Both the position numbers and the translations under genes were made by a program. Below the pieces are notes generated by a model that worked only from the letters and a program-made list of their open reading frames with translations, made no database searches and was not told where the DNA came from. Shown here one piece after another: positions 16,809 to 26,571 of a stretch of DNA of 51,721 nucleotides. How positions within the stretch are numbered: position 1 is the first letter of the stretch; each line of letters begins with the position of its first letter. Source of the DNA: Oxalobacteraceae bacterium (GTDB taxonomy: Bacteria; Pseudomonadota; Gammaproteobacteria; Burkholderiales; Burkholderiaceae_D); the NCBI GenBank assembly GCA_947464955.1, contig CANHZI010000008.1, positions 1 to 51,721 on the forward strand. Reading direction: 5' to 3'.

Positions 16809-18839
16809 ATGTCTCACGGTCTCAATCAACCCCAACGCGATGCTGTTAATTATATGGATGGTCCATGCCTAGTGTTGGCAGGCGCCGGTTCAGGTAAAAC
16901 CCGCGTGATCACGCAAAAAATCGCGAATCTGATTGAGATCCATGGCTATGACGCCAAACATATTGCGGCGCTGACTTTTACCAATAAGGCCGCCTTAGAG
17001 ATGCAAGAACGTATCGCCAAACTCTTGCGCGAACCGAAACAAGCAAAACAATTGACGGTGTCTACTTTTCACTCATTGGGAGTGAAAATTTTGCGCCAAG
17101 AAGCGAGAGCACTCGGTTTGAAAGATCGCTTCTCCATCATGGATAGCGACGATTGTTTCTCCTTAGTTCAAGATTTGGCCATCACCACCGACAAGCAATT
17201 GATCCGTCGCATTCAAACCGCGATGTCACTCTGGAAAAATGGTTTGGTCGATCCCGAACAAGCGCTGGCGCAAGCACAAGACGAAGAAGAAGCCCAAGCG
17301 GCACGTATTTATCGCAGCTATGTCGCAACGCTGTCTGCCTATCAAGCGGTCGACTTTGATGACTTGATTCGTTTGCCGGTCGAGCTTTTCCGTACCAATG
17401 AAGAAGTGCGCGATAAGTGGCAGCGTCGATTGCGTTATCTCTTGGTCGATGAATATCAAGACACGAATACTTGCCAATACGAATTGGTGAAATTGTTAGT
17501 GTCTGGCATTGGCAAGAAACCGATGTTCACTGCTGTGGGGGACGATGATCAAGCGATTTACGCTTGGCGTGGTGCGACAATTGAAAATCTGAAGACCTTG
17601 CAAGTTGATTTCCCTAATCTGCGCGTGATTAAACTCGAACAGAATTATCGATCGAGTACCCGTATTTTGCAGGCAGCAAACTCAGTCATCGGCAATAACC
17701 CCAAGTTATTTGAAAAGTCCCTGTGGTCAGAACATGGTTTGGGCGATCCCGTCAAAGTCCTGGGCATGCAAGATGATGAGCAAGAGGCCGCGCAAGTCGC
17801 GATCATGATTTCGGCGCATCGATTTGAACGCCGTGCTAACTGGTCAGACTATGCCATTTTGTACCGTGGTAATCATCAGGCGCGCATTATTGAACAGTCT
17901 TTGCGTCGTGAGCGTATTCCTTACACGATTTCAGGTGGCCAGAGTTTTTTTGATAAAGCCGAGATTAAGGACATCATTGCTTACCTGCGTTTGATCGCGA
18001 ATGAAGAAGACGATCCTGCTTTCATTCGTGCCGTGACGACACCGCGCCGTGGCGTCGGGCAAGCAACGCTAGAAGCGCTTGGTTCCTTTGCAGGCAAATG
18101 GCAGTGTTCGCTATTCGAGGCTGTTTTCAAAGGCGGCATTGAAGCCATCCTCACAGATAGACAATTACGCCCTCTGCGCGAATTCTGTACCTTCATCAAT
18201 AATGTCGAAGCCCATGCCCATCGTGAAGGGCATGCGGAAATATTGCTGGCTGAGTTGATGAAAGAAATCAATTACGAAAGTTATCTCTACGATAGTTTCG
18301 ACGACAAAGCCGCCCAAGCGAAATGGCAAAACGTACTCGACTTCACGCAATGGCTGTCGCAAAAAGGCAGTGGCGGCAAAGACGGTACTGACGATCATCG
18401 CAGTCTGCTCGATCTCACACAAATGGTCGCTCTCATGACCATGATGGAAGGCAAAGATGAAGATCCAGATGCCGTGCGCATGTCGACCTTACATGCATCG
18501 AAAGGATTGGAATACCCGCACGTATTTTTGGTTGGTGTTGAAGAAGGGATCTTGCCGCATAAAGGTGACCCCGATGCGCCTGTCGAAACTATCGCTGCAC
18601 GTATCGAAGAAGAACGTCGTCTGATGTATGTCGGCATTACGCGTGCGCAACGTAGTTTGCATGTGACTTGGTGTAAGAAACGCAAACGTGCAGGTGAATC
18701 GATCCATTGCGATCCTTCGCGCTTTATCAAAGAAATGAAACTCGATGAAGGCGATGCACCGCCGAAAGAAGATGAAGTGATGACGCCGAAAAATCGTTTG
18801 GCGAGCCTAAAAGCCCTGCTCAGTCGCTCAAAAGAGTGA
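16809..18839 (+). CDS. rep: ATP-dependent DNA helicase Rep (UvrD/PcrA superfamily 1A)
   Basis: This 676-residue protein carries all superfamily 1A helicase motifs: Walker A 'GAGSGKT' at 25-31, Walker B 'LLVDEYQDTN', motif III 'GDDDQAIYAWRGA', motif IV 'LEQNYRS', motif V 'MSTLHASKGLEYPHV' and motif VI 'LMYVGITRAQ'. It unwinds DNA 3' to 5' and helps replication forks past obstacles. I chose the ATG at 16809 rather than a TTG at 16797, because 'MSHGLNQPQRDAVNYMDGPC' matches the usual Burkholderiales Rep N-terminus. Length and motif set fit Rep better than UvrD, which is longer. Confidence 0.93.
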   Translation: MSHGLNQPQRDAVNYMDGPCLVLAGAGSGKTRVITQKIANLIEIHGYDAKHIAALTFTNKAALEMQERIAKLLREPKQAKQLTVSTFHSLGVKILRQEARALGLKDRFSIMDSDDCFSLVQDLAITTDKQLIRRIQTAMSLWKNGLVDPEQALAQAQDEEEAQAARIYRSYVATLSAYQAVDFDDLIRLPVELFRTNEEVRDKWQRRLRYLLVDEYQDTNTCQYELVKLLVSGIGKKPMFTAVGDDDQAIYAWRGATIENLKTLQVDFPNLRVIKLEQNYRSSTRILQAANSVIGNNPKLFEKSLWSEHGLGDPVKVLGMQDDEQEAAQVAIMISAHRFERRANWSDYAILYRGNHQARIIEQSLRRERIPYTISGGQSFFDKAEIKDIIAYLRLIANEEDDPAFIRAVTTPRRGVGQATLEALGSFAGKWQCSLFEAVFKGGIEAILTDRQLRPLREFCTFINNVEAHAHREGHAEILLAELMKEINYESYLYDSFDDKAAQAKWQNVLDFTQWLSQKGSGGKDGTDDHRSLLDLTQMVALMTMMEGKDEDPDAVRMSTLHASKGLEYPHVFLVGVEEGILPHKGDPDAPVETIAARIEEERRLMYVGITRAQRSLHVTWCKKRKRAGESIHCDPSRFIKEMKLDEGDAPPKEDEVMTPKNRLASLKALLSRSKE

Positions 18840-18928
18840 CACTCCGTGGTGTTTCCGATCAAAATTGCAATTATCAAAAAGATATTTGTTGTGCTATATT
18901 GAGGGCTCTACCACCTCATGTAGTTCCA

Positions 18929-19660
18929 ATGATTACAGCTTTGAATTCAGTCGAGCCGGCGTCTAAATCGTCCGGTTATGTGCGTAAGGAGTTTACATCC
19001 CTTAAAGCATTTCTTTCGAATCCTACTCGTCAACGTCCGTACAAATTGCCGCGCAGTGATTATTGGAAACGGATTGCATTTCTACTTGCCTTAGACCTTT
19101 GTTTCAGCAGTATTATGCTGCTGCTTTTTACGCAGATTCCTGCGTTTGATACTTTGGACTTCAAGCATGACTATGAGAATCTCGTTGTGGCCTTTATTGC
19201 TGTGCTCATCGTTCCACCAATTGAAGAGCTTATTTTTCGCTTAGGACTTCGCAGTTTCAAATACAGTCTGATAATTGGCCCGGCAATCATAGCGGCATTG
19301 GCTGCAAGCTGGTGGGTACTTCTTACTTTGGGGGTGGTACTAGCGATGGAGATCCTTTATCTGCAGATAAAGTTAGTTCGCTCTGCAAGCAAGGATCCTG
19401 GATGGCGTGTTCGACTAGGACGTCAGTTTATTCTACGCTTTCGATGGGTATTTTGGTTTTGGGCAATTTCTTTTTCTATTGTCCATATCGGCAACTACAA
19501 TATCGCCTCCTTTAGCGATTGGGTTGTAATATTTGCCGTTTTGCCGCAGTTTTTTGCCGGAATACTATGGTCATATGCAAGACTGCGGATGAACATCAGT
19601 GCTGCGATTATGCTTCATATGATGCATAACGGAATTTTAATGACGATTGCATTAAGCTGA
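18929..19660 (+). CDS. CPBP-family intramembrane metalloprotease
   Basis: This membrane protein of about 243 residues has the CPBP (Abi/CAAX prenyl protease 2) motifs: 'PPIEELIFRLGLR' (the EExxxR motif), 'FSIVHIGNY' (FxxxH) and 'AAIMLHMMHNG' (the HxxxN/B motif). Several hydrophobic helices surround them. Such proteins are intramembrane proteases or bacteriocin self-immunity factors. The start is uncertain. The frame opens at a GTG at 18836 that overlaps the rep stop (GTGA), but a promoter-like TATATT at 18895-18900 and the atypical first 31 residues favour the ATG at 18929, although no good ribosome site precedes it. It ends 31 bases before the convergent DUF6624 gene. Confidence 0.78.
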   Translation: MITALNSVEPASKSSGYVRKEFTSLKAFLSNPTRQRPYKLPRSDYWKRIAFLLALDLCFSSIMLLLFTQIPAFDTLDFKHDYENLVVAFIAVLIVPPIEELIFRLGLRSFKYSLIIGPAIIAALAASWWVLLTLGVVLAMEILYLQIKLVRSASKDPGWRVRLGRQFILRFRWVFWFWAISFSIVHIGNYNIASFSDWVVIFAVLPQFFAGILWSYARLRMNISAAIMLHMMHNGILMTIALS

Positions 19661-19691
19661 ATGGAAATATGCAGCAGATTTCGATTGTGAG

Positions 19692-21068
19692 CTAGCGCTT
19701 CCAGACGTAAACATGACGCACGAAAAAGTCGTCGGCACCATTGAGTTTCACTTCTTTTTTACGCTCGAAACTGTCCTTGTCGAACCGATAGGTAAATCGG
19801 AATTGCGCATCTCGGCCATCGTCTTTGCCCACCATCGTGGTGACGATTCTGATTTCGTCTTGGTGTAAGCGGGTGCGCGAAATGACTTTTTCATCGCCTA
19901 GGCTCTTGCCGTCTTCAGCTAAACGCAGACCATCTTTAGCATTGGCGTGAGGTTCATCGTCGTAGCCATAGCTCCACAACCACACGCTAGGGTCTTGCTC
20001 GGAGCGCGTGACGCGTATGTTGGAGGGAATACTGGTCCAGGTGTTTTTGCTGTAGTCTAAGTAGCGGAGTTCTCCGCGCCAAAGTTTATCGCTTAGCGCT
20101 TGAAGATCTGCGACCTGAAACACTTGATCGCGATCGAATTTCGCCATTTCCTCTTTGTATTGAGCGAGATCCCATTTCAGACCCCATTTTCTGATGTAAG
20201 CCGCGATGGGGTCGAGGCCTATTTCCACACGGCGTTGGTCGAGGCGATCTGGATCCTCGATGGGGTATAGCTCATAACCACCCTCCATTTTGCTCTGGAG
20301 TTGGCTACCGTAAATTTGTTTGATGCCTGCCTCGATATTGATACGATCGATTAAAAGTGCGAAATCACTCATAGCAGCTTTTTTCTCCTTGAGCGCCTGT
20401 CGCATGATGGGGAGATATTTCACGCGCGTTTCTGGTGAAGCATGCTGAATTACAAGGAAGATCGTTTGGCTGGCACGGCGGCCTACTTGCTGTGGGCCCA
20501 ACCAACCGTATTCCTTAAGAATTTGCTCGACCTCGACCAAGTTTGCTTCATCTTTCTTATTGATCTCGTCCCACAATGCCTTGAGCTCAGGAGAGCCGAG
20601 ACCAAACTGCTGTTGGATTCCATGTATTTTTTTGCGCAAGCCTTGGTCTTCGTCAAAGATGCGTTCGAGTTGTTCTTTGCGTTTGTGGTCGTAGTTCTTC
20701 TCTTGCTCTGTGAGTTTGCTTTTTAGGGTTTCGATGGTAGGGGCCCAACGCTTGTCTTCATGCAGCGAGATTAGATCACGGTCGGCCTTCATATGCTCCA
20801 GGTTAAACCAGCCCTGCGCAATACTTTGCGCTAGCCATTTAAACGCACTGTCTTTGTCGCCAGCTAAAGCGGCGACGCAGGCTGCATCATATAAATCGAT
20901 GTAGCTGCCTAGCTTGAGGGAGAACGCCTGTTTAAACTGGGCGGTGGCAGTTTTGTAGTCTTTGTTAGTGAGTGCGTTGCGCGCTTGCAATAGATAGTCA
21001 CCAAAACTTTGCGCCTGCGTATTGGAAAATGCGAGAGCGATTGATGCAGCGAATATCCATTTTTTCAT
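19692..21068 (-). CDS. Exported protein with TPR-like region and DUF6624 domain
   Basis: This is a 458-residue protein with a signal peptide ('MKKWIFAASIALAFSNTQAQ'). Residues about 25-105 form TPR-like helices ('YDAACVAALAGDKDSAFKWL'), followed by a coiled, Lys/Glu-rich linker. The DUF6624 signature lies at about 150-290: 'EVEQILKEYGWLGPQQVG', 'IFLVIQHASPETRVKYLPIM', 'DRINIEAGIKQIYGSQLQ' and 'RRVEIGLDPI'. The C-terminal 120 residues are beta-rich with no match I recognise. Function unknown; periplasmic or surface location inferred. AAGG precedes the ATG. It lies 30 bases downstream of the MATE gene and probably shares its transcript. Confidence 0.75.
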   Translation of the reverse strand: MKKWIFAASIALAFSNTQAQSFGDYLLQARNALTNKDYKTATAQFKQAFSLKLGSYIDLYDAACVAALAGDKDSAFKWLAQSIAQGWFNLEHMKADRDLISLHEDKRWAPTIETLKSKLTEQEKNYDHKRKEQLERIFDEDQGLRKKIHGIQQQFGLGSPELKALWDEINKKDEANLVEVEQILKEYGWLGPQQVGRRASQTIFLVIQHASPETRVKYLPIMRQALKEKKAAMSDFALLIDRINIEAGIKQIYGSQLQSKMEGGYELYPIEDPDRLDQRRVEIGLDPIAAYIRKWGLKWDLAQYKEEMAKFDRDQVFQVADLQALSDKLWRGELRYLDYSKNTWTSIPSNIRVTRSEQDPSVWLWSYGYDDEPHANAKDGLRLAEDGKSLGDEKVISRTRLHQDEIRIVTTMVGKDDGRDAQFRFTYRFDKDSFERKKEVKLNGADDFFVRHVYVWKR

Positions 21069-21098
21069 GTGCGACCTTAGCGAATGAAAGTGTGAAAA

Positions 21099-22457
21099 TT
21101 AGTGATGCTGATGTTGTTCGATACGATGTAAGACGCGAAAACACAACCAAACGCCTAAGATGCCGAAAAATACCACGCCTAATCCATAACCCGCCATCAC
21201 ACCGCGAGCTCCGAACCACAGACCACCAAAATAGACGAAAGGAATCACGCCTATGGTTGAGCGCCCCCAATTGAGCACAGTCGAATATAAGGGATAACCA
21301 AGATTATTGAACGCTGCATTGGCGACAAATAAGCTGCCGTTAAACAAAAAGCTGCCAGCGACAAAAATACAAAAGAAAACGATGACATCCTCCGCCATGC
21401 CAGTTGCATCGAATGCGCGGGCGATGAGGTGGCTAAAGACAGCCAATAAGAGCCATACGACGCTGACGTAAATCAGGGTAAATTTGAGACTATCACGCAT
21501 GGTAGAACGCAGGCGATCAAATCGTTTGGCGCCAAGATTTTGGCCAAGAATAGGACCTATTGCGCCAGATAAAGCAAACAAGCCAGCGAATGCCATAGGA
21601 ATTAATCGAGAAACAACGGCCCAACCAGCCACCGCTTGGTCACCATAGGCAGCGATGGCTGTTGTTACGGCAGCATTGCCGACGGGGGTGGCGACGTTGG
21701 TTAATATCGCTGGGATGCCGATGCTGGCAAACGCTTTGGCGCCACGTTGGAAAACTTCCTTGCTTGGTTTCGCGTAAAGTTGATGTACTTTGAGCACGCC
21801 ATAAAAGCCAACACCGGCTAACACGACACGGGCGCAAATATTGGCGTAAGCGGCACCGTCGAGCCCGAAGCCAAAGACAAAAATAAATAGGGGATCAAGA
21901 ATTGCGGTTGCAGCGGCAGCCCCTAGTGTGACGAACATGGCGCGCTTGCCGTCACCGACCGAACGCAGCAAAGCACTGAGTGCCATACCGAAAGCAAGTA
22001 GCGGAATCGAGGGCAAAACAAGACGACAAAAGCGCCCAGCGAGACTAGCGGTTTCGCCCTGTGCCCCAAGTACTTGTAATAGCAAATCGAGTGCGGGATA
22101 CGTTAAACACACCATGACGAGGCTGATGCCTGCAATCAAATACATGGAGCTGGCCGCGAATTGCCTGGCTAAGGGGAAGTCACCACTGCCGATGGCGCGT
22201 GAGACGGTTGCGGTTACCGCGATCGATAAGCCAATCGACACTGAAGTATGAAAAAATAACAGTGTGCTTGCATAACCGATGGCCGCAGCGAGTTCATGTC
22301 GACCAAGTTGTGAGATATAGAGTAGATTGAGAACGTCAACTAGGAACACTGCAATTAAACCAACGGAGCCAGTTGCAGTCATGTTGATGACATGACGCAT
22401 GGTTGAACCTTCGACGAATTTCCCTTGTAGTGTTTTGACTTGAGCGGCGGTGGTCAT
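21099..22457 (-). CDS. MATE-family multidrug/cation efflux transporter
   Basis: This 452-residue membrane protein has about 12 hydrophobic segments in two related halves. It opens with 'GSVGLIAVFLVDVLNLLYIS' and 'HELAAAIGYASTLLFF', and has 'SGAIGPILGQNLGAKRFDRL' in the middle. The last is the MATE family signature at the junction of the halves. These are Na+ or H+ antiporters that export cationic drugs or metabolites across the inner membrane. It follows the solute-binding gene (43 bases) and precedes the DUF6624 gene (30 bases), so a three-gene unit is likely. The substrate cannot be told from the sequence. Confidence 0.88.
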   Translation of the reverse strand: MTTAAQVKTLQGKFVEGSTMRHVINMTATGSVGLIAVFLVDVLNLLYISQLGRHELAAAIGYASTLLFFHTSVSIGLSIAVTATVSRAIGSGDFPLARQFAASSMYLIAGISLVMVCLTYPALDLLLQVLGAQGETASLAGRFCRLVLPSIPLLAFGMALSALLRSVGDGKRAMFVTLGAAAATAILDPLFIFVFGFGLDGAAYANICARVVLAGVGFYGVLKVHQLYAKPSKEVFQRGAKAFASIGIPAILTNVATPVGNAAVTTAIAAYGDQAVAGWAVVSRLIPMAFAGLFALSGAIGPILGQNLGAKRFDRLRSTMRDSLKFTLIYVSVVWLLLAVFSHLIARAFDATGMAEDVIVFFCIFVAGSFLFNGSLFVANAAFNNLGYPLYSTVLNWGRSTIGVIPFVYFGGLWFGARGVMAGYGLGVVFFGILGVWLCFRVLHRIEQHQHH

Positions 22458-22500
22458 TGAATTAGAGGTGTTTTTGAACGCGATCGAATAACGTAGTGTA

Positions 22501-23274
22501 TCAGCTCGGGTTCATCAAAGCAGGCAGACTGCCATCTTTTCGTCCTTTAATGATGGCTGCGCTGATTCGCTGTAGTACTTGATTCTTGAGTGGATCGATT
22601 TTCATAGCAAAATGATTGGTCAAAATAGACACGGGTTTGCTCGGCACGCAAAACGCAGTCGCATCTTTTTCTTTTCTTTGGGCATATTGGCGGTTGATGG
22701 ATTCCTCAATTTCTTTTGCATTGCTGATCCCGCCGTACCAAATTAGGGCGTCGACTCGGTTGATCGCCAATTTTTGTAAGCGCGCAATTCCAGCACCCGT
22801 ATCGTGTTCGACCTGAAAGAGTTGGTTTGCCTGTTGATCGAATTCTTCGCCAACGCTGGTGCCAGAGACGATACCGATTGTCTTGCCTTTTAAATCCTCT
22901 AGCCTATCGAACTTAAAGCTGCGATCACAGCGCGTCACGAGCCAGTTGCCATTTCCATTAATTGGCTCTGAAAACACAAATTTTTGCAGTCGCTCTTTGG
23001 TGATCGACATACCCATTAGCATGCCGTCACCGCTCAATGCACTTTCGATAGCCCGTTTCCAAGGGACCCTCTTGAGGTCAAACTGGATATTGGCTTGGTT
23101 CTCGATGTAGCTTAGTAGTTGCAGGTTAGTTTTGGATAATGGTACTTCTTTGCCGTTTGCGTCGAACTCGGCGATCGTGTAGAGCTTTATGTGCTCTTTT
23201 GTTTGTGCATAGGCGATAGGTGTCTGCGTAAGAAGGAACGCCGAAAGCAAGATAAAAACGTAGGGCAATCTCAT
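22501..23274 (-). CDS. Periplasmic solute-binding protein (SBP_bac_3 family)
   Basis: This 257-residue protein has a signal peptide ('FILLSAFLLTQTPIAYAQ') and the bacterial family 3 binding fold: 'FDLKRVPWKRAIESALSGDG', 'ERLQKFVFSEPI' and 'RLEDLKGKTIGIVSGTSVGE'. I chose the ATG at 23274 with AGGTG upstream. The frame opens further up at 23451, but those 59 residues precede the signal peptide and are not protein-like. No transporter permease is adjacent; a MATE pump follows in the same direction. Such orphan binders are common in betaproteobacteria and may serve as environmental sensors. It is related in type, but not closely, to the frameshifted copy at 15849-16663. Confidence 0.85.
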   Translation of the reverse strand: MRLPYVFILLSAFLLTQTPIAYAQTKEHIKLYTIAEFDANGKEVPLSKTNLQLLSYIENQANIQFDLKRVPWKRAIESALSGDGMLMGMSITKERLQKFVFSEPINGNGNWLVTRCDRSFKFDRLEDLKGKTIGIVSGTSVGEEFDQQANQLFQVEHDTGAGIARLQKLAINRVDALIWYGGISNAKEIEESINRQYAQRKEKDATAFCVPSKPVSILTNHFAMKIDPLKNQVLQRISAAIIKGRKDGSLPALMNPS

Positions 23275-23550
23275 CGCACACCTGTCTTTCTTTATCGAGG
23301 TTGATGCTGGTAATTGTAGGTAAATTCCAGTGTGATTCCAATCTTTGTCACTGCATCTCGGGTATTTTGCGACATCCACAGCAATAGGACTAAAAATCCT
23401 GTTCAAAGTTCCTATCCTGTGCGATCCTAAATTTCTTAATGTTGTATGCAACTTTCACCTGTAATTGACATCATAGTTAGTCTAGTCAGGTTTACATTAA
23501 ATTCCACATCTGCACACAAAAAGTAACATTCAAGTTGGAAGGAAACTAAT

Positions 23551-26049
23551 ATGCGTCGTGCCCCAAACTTGGCATTCAAGCGAATCGTCCAAGTCATTGC
23601 TTTGAGTTTTTTATCGATCACTGTCGTCAATGCTAGCGCCCAATCAGTTGCGCTAGCAGCGGCGAGCCCTTCGGTGGCGTCTTTCCCGAGTTTCGCTTCT
23701 CAACTTGCAGGTTTTAAAAAGAATGCCGGCTTCTTTGATGTGTGGACACATCACGATCAAGGAAAGCTTTACTTAGCTGTCCCCGAGCAATCGCCTTCCT
23801 TTATCTTGTTAAGTTCACTGCCGCAGGCTCTTGGTTCCAATGATATTGGATTAGATCGTGGCCAGGCGGGCGCCAGTAAGCTTGTGCGTTTCGAACGTCA
23901 TGGCAAACGCTTGTATTTGATTCAAGAAAATACGAGATTCATCGCTACTTCCGATAGTAAAGATGAATCGGCTTCTGTGCGCGAAGCGTTTGCGGGTGCA
24001 GTGTTATGGGCAGGGGATATTTTAGCAAGTGAAAATCAACAGTTCTTGATTGATTTTTCCTCATTCTTACTGAGTGACCGACATGGTGTGATTGAAAGCT
24101 TGAGCCGCAGTCGCCAAGGTAATTATGTGGTTGATGAGAAACGTAGTGCGGTGTTGACGCAGCAGGCAAAGAGCTTTCCCGATAATACCGAATTAGAAGC
24201 GATGCTAAATTTCGCTGGCCCTGGTGAAGGTCAATACGTGCGACAGGTGGCGGCCGATCCTAAGAGTTTGCGCATGCATCAACACATCAGTCTGGTGCGC
24301 CTACCCGAAAACTATCAGTCGCGCATTTATCATCCATTCTCTGGTGGTTTTGATAATGAAGTGATGGATTTTGGTACACCTTTGGCAGATAGCATAGTCA
24401 CGCGTTTACAGGTGCGCCACCGTTTGGAGAAAGTCGATCCCAATGCGGCGCTTAGCCCTGTCAAGAAACCGATCGTGTACTACTTAGACCGCGGAACGCC
24501 AGAGCCGGTGCGCTCAGCTTTGTTGGATGGCGCGCGCTGGTGGAGTAGCGCATTTGAGAAGGCAGGTTTTAAAGATGCTTACCGCGTTGAGCTTTTGCCT
24601 GAAGGCGTTGATCCTATGGATGTACGCTATAACACGATTATGTGGGTGCATAGGGCGACACGTGGTTGGTCCTATGGTAATGCGATTACCGATCCACGTA
24701 CGGGGGAAATCATTAAGGGGACAGTGACGCTGGGTTCGCAACGTGTGCGACAAGATATTTTGATTGCTGAAAGTCTGTTAGCACCGTATGGAAAAATGAG
24801 TTCTGCCGAAAAGAAAAAAGCGGCGGAGCAAATGGCCTTAGCTCGTTTGCGTCAGCTAGCGGCGCATGAGGTTGGACACACCTTGGGCATCGCCCATAAT
24901 TTCGCGCCAAGTCGAATGGGCAATGGCTCGGTTATGGATTATCCGCATCCTGTGTTGAGTCTCAATGCAAAAGGTGAACCTCAGGTGAATGATGCGTATG
25001 GAGTCGGTGTGGGACCATGGGATGATTTCGTGATTCAGCATCTGTACGGCACTTTCCCTGGTCAAGATGAACAACAAGCTTTAGCCCAATTGCGTGTGAA
25101 AGCGAAAGCCGCGGGATTGCAATATGTGGGCGACGCCGATTCACGTCCGACAGCCTCTATGCATCCCAATGGATTGTTGTGGGACTATGGTGCAGATTCA
25201 CTGAAGACATTTGATCAGTTGATGGCAATTCGTCGCCACGCTTTAGATCACTTTTCTTTGGCAGCCTTGCCTCCGCAGCGACAACTCGGCGAATTGGAAG
25301 CGCGCTTGGTTCCTGTCTACTTATTACATCGCTACCAGATCGAAGCTGTGGCGCGTTTGATTGCTGGTGGTGAGTACGAATATGGCTTGGCGCAAGATGC
25401 GAACGAGGGTCGCGTGCAGGCCGGTGTAAAAACCGTTCCAGCAATGACCCAAAGAGCCGCTCTACAAAAGCTGATCAGCAGTTTGCGCGCTGAGCAACTT
25501 GCCTTACCTGCGAGTTTGATAGACGCTTTAGCGCCGCAAAGTGAGGGCTACAACCGTACACCAGAATATTTCAGCGGTCGCATGAGCGTTGCTTTCGATG
25601 CTTTTTCTGCGGTGGAAGCCGCTGCGGCTCAGTCCAGCATGTTCTTATTTGATGCCGCACGTTTTAATCGTCTCGCTTGGCAGCAAGCGCGCGATACACA
25701 ACAGCTCAGCATCGAAGAAGTCTTGCAACAAGTCTTTGCACAAACCTGGAAACGCGAAGCTATTCCGAACAAAGTAGTGGCTGGAGAAGCAGTGCAAATG
25801 GCGGCGAATTGGGTCGTGCTCGATGCGAGTTTGTCCATGCTTGATAGTGGTCGTCTGCACCCGCAAGTGCAGGCACAAGTTCGGCAGCAATTACAGGAAC
25901 TTGCTTCATGGTTGCAAAAAAATGCAGGCAAAGGGGCGCAGGCTGGAAGCCGTCAACAGGCCGCTGAACTCATCATTAAGTATTTGCGAGATCCCAATAG
26001 CGTCAAATTGCGCGGCCTACCTTCGATACCCCCAGGTGCGCCGATTTGA
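23551..26049 (+). CDS. Secreted zinc metalloprotease (metzincin-like, DUF4953/DUF5117 type)
   Basis: This is an 832-residue protein with an N-terminal signal segment ('IVQVIALSFLSITVVNASAQ'). The zinc site HEVGHTLGIAHNF has H439, E440, H443 and H449, the extended HExxHxxGxxH motif of metzincins. It is followed by 'GSVMDYPHP' with the Met of the Met-turn. The N-terminal 300 residues match the DUF5117 type of large zinc-dependent proteases ('FDVWTHHDQGKLYLAVPEQ', 'YQSRIYHPFSGGFDNEVMDF'), and the DUF4953-type region holds the active site. The enzyme would cleave proteins in the periplasm or outside the cell. A GGAAGGA ribosome site precedes the ATG. It stands alone on the plus strand. Confidence 0.88.
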   Translation: MRRAPNLAFKRIVQVIALSFLSITVVNASAQSVALAAASPSVASFPSFASQLAGFKKNAGFFDVWTHHDQGKLYLAVPEQSPSFILLSSLPQALGSNDIGLDRGQAGASKLVRFERHGKRLYLIQENTRFIATSDSKDESASVREAFAGAVLWAGDILASENQQFLIDFSSFLLSDRHGVIESLSRSRQGNYVVDEKRSAVLTQQAKSFPDNTELEAMLNFAGPGEGQYVRQVAADPKSLRMHQHISLVRLPENYQSRIYHPFSGGFDNEVMDFGTPLADSIVTRLQVRHRLEKVDPNAALSPVKKPIVYYLDRGTPEPVRSALLDGARWWSSAFEKAGFKDAYRVELLPEGVDPMDVRYNTIMWVHRATRGWSYGNAITDPRTGEIIKGTVTLGSQRVRQDILIAESLLAPYGKMSSAEKKKAAEQMALARLRQLAAHEVGHTLGIAHNFAPSRMGNGSVMDYPHPVLSLNAKGEPQVNDAYGVGVGPWDDFVIQHLYGTFPGQDEQQALAQLRVKAKAAGLQYVGDADSRPTASMHPNGLLWDYGADSLKTFDQLMAIRRHALDHFSLAALPPQRQLGELEARLVPVYLLHRYQIEAVARLIAGGEYEYGLAQDANEGRVQAGVKTVPAMTQRAALQKLISSLRAEQLALPASLIDALAPQSEGYNRTPEYFSGRMSVAFDAFSAVEAAAAQSSMFLFDAARFNRLAWQQARDTQQLSIEEVLQQVFAQTWKREAIPNKVVAGEAVQMAANWVVLDASLSMLDSGRLHPQVQAQVRQQLQELASWLQKNAGKGAQAGSRQQAAELIIKYLRDPNSVKLRGLPSIPPGAPI

Positions 26050-26061
26050 GTTGATTCGATA

Positions 26062-26094
26062 CAGCGCAAAGGATAGCTAAAATTCTTTGCGCTG
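26062..26094. repeat. Stem-loop after the metalloprotease gene
   Basis: CAGCGCAAAG (26062-26071) and CTTTGCGCTG (26085-26094) form a perfect 10-base stem with a 13-base loop, 13 bases after the protease stop. The downstream side is A-rich (AAAAAG) rather than T-rich, so it is not a canonical intrinsic terminator in either direction. It may still end transcription or stabilise the message. Confidence 0.5.
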
Positions 26095-26161
26095 AAAAAG
26101 GAAAGCTTCTACTATGCTTGGTAAAGTTATCTCTTGTTATCTCTTTTAAGGAGTGAGTACC

Positions 26162-26563
26162 ATGGGGCTGCATCAGTTAATCTACATGAGCAAACTAGCG
26201 ACTGAGGATTCAGTGTTAAATTCTATCCACAGCCACGCAGTACGAAATAATACCGCGCGTACGATGACAGGAATGCTTCTGTTTGCACAGGGTAGATTTT
26301 TGCAGGTCTTAGAGGGTGAGCGTAAAGATGTGCAACATACGTTTGAAAAAATCAAAGAAGATCGACGGCATGACCATGTCACTCTGATCGCTGACAGGCC
26401 CATTGTAGAGCGAAGTTTTTCTCACTGGAATATGGGTTTTAAGGCGCTTTCCGAGAATGAAGCAAAAGCGAATGCCGAGCTAATGGCATTTTTTTCACAA
26501 CCTCTTGAAGAAAGCGAGCTCGATAGCGATACGGCAATACATCTTTTGTTAGCCTACGCTTAA
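26162..26563 (+). CDS. Single-domain BLUF blue-light sensor
   Basis: This is a 133-residue protein that is essentially one BLUF (FAD-binding blue-light) domain. The photochemical residues are present: Tyr8 in 'LHQLIYMSK', Asn29/30 in 'VRNNTARTMTGMLLFA', Gln48 in 'GRFLQVLEGE', and Trp89/Met91 in 'SHWNMGF'. The frame opens at a GTG at 26153, but AAGGAG at 26148-26153 is spaced 8 bases from the ATG at 26162, which is therefore the start. The last 30 residues form a short acidic helical tail. With no output domain it would act through a partner protein. It ends 8 bases before a convergent gene, so no operon partner is obvious. Confidence 0.9.
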   Translation: MGLHQLIYMSKLATEDSVLNSIHSHAVRNNTARTMTGMLLFAQGRFLQVLEGERKDVQHTFEKIKEDRRHDHVTLIADRPIVERSFSHWNMGFKALSENEAKANAELMAFFSQPLEESELDSDTAIHLLLAYA

Positions 26564-26571
26564 TGTCGCAG

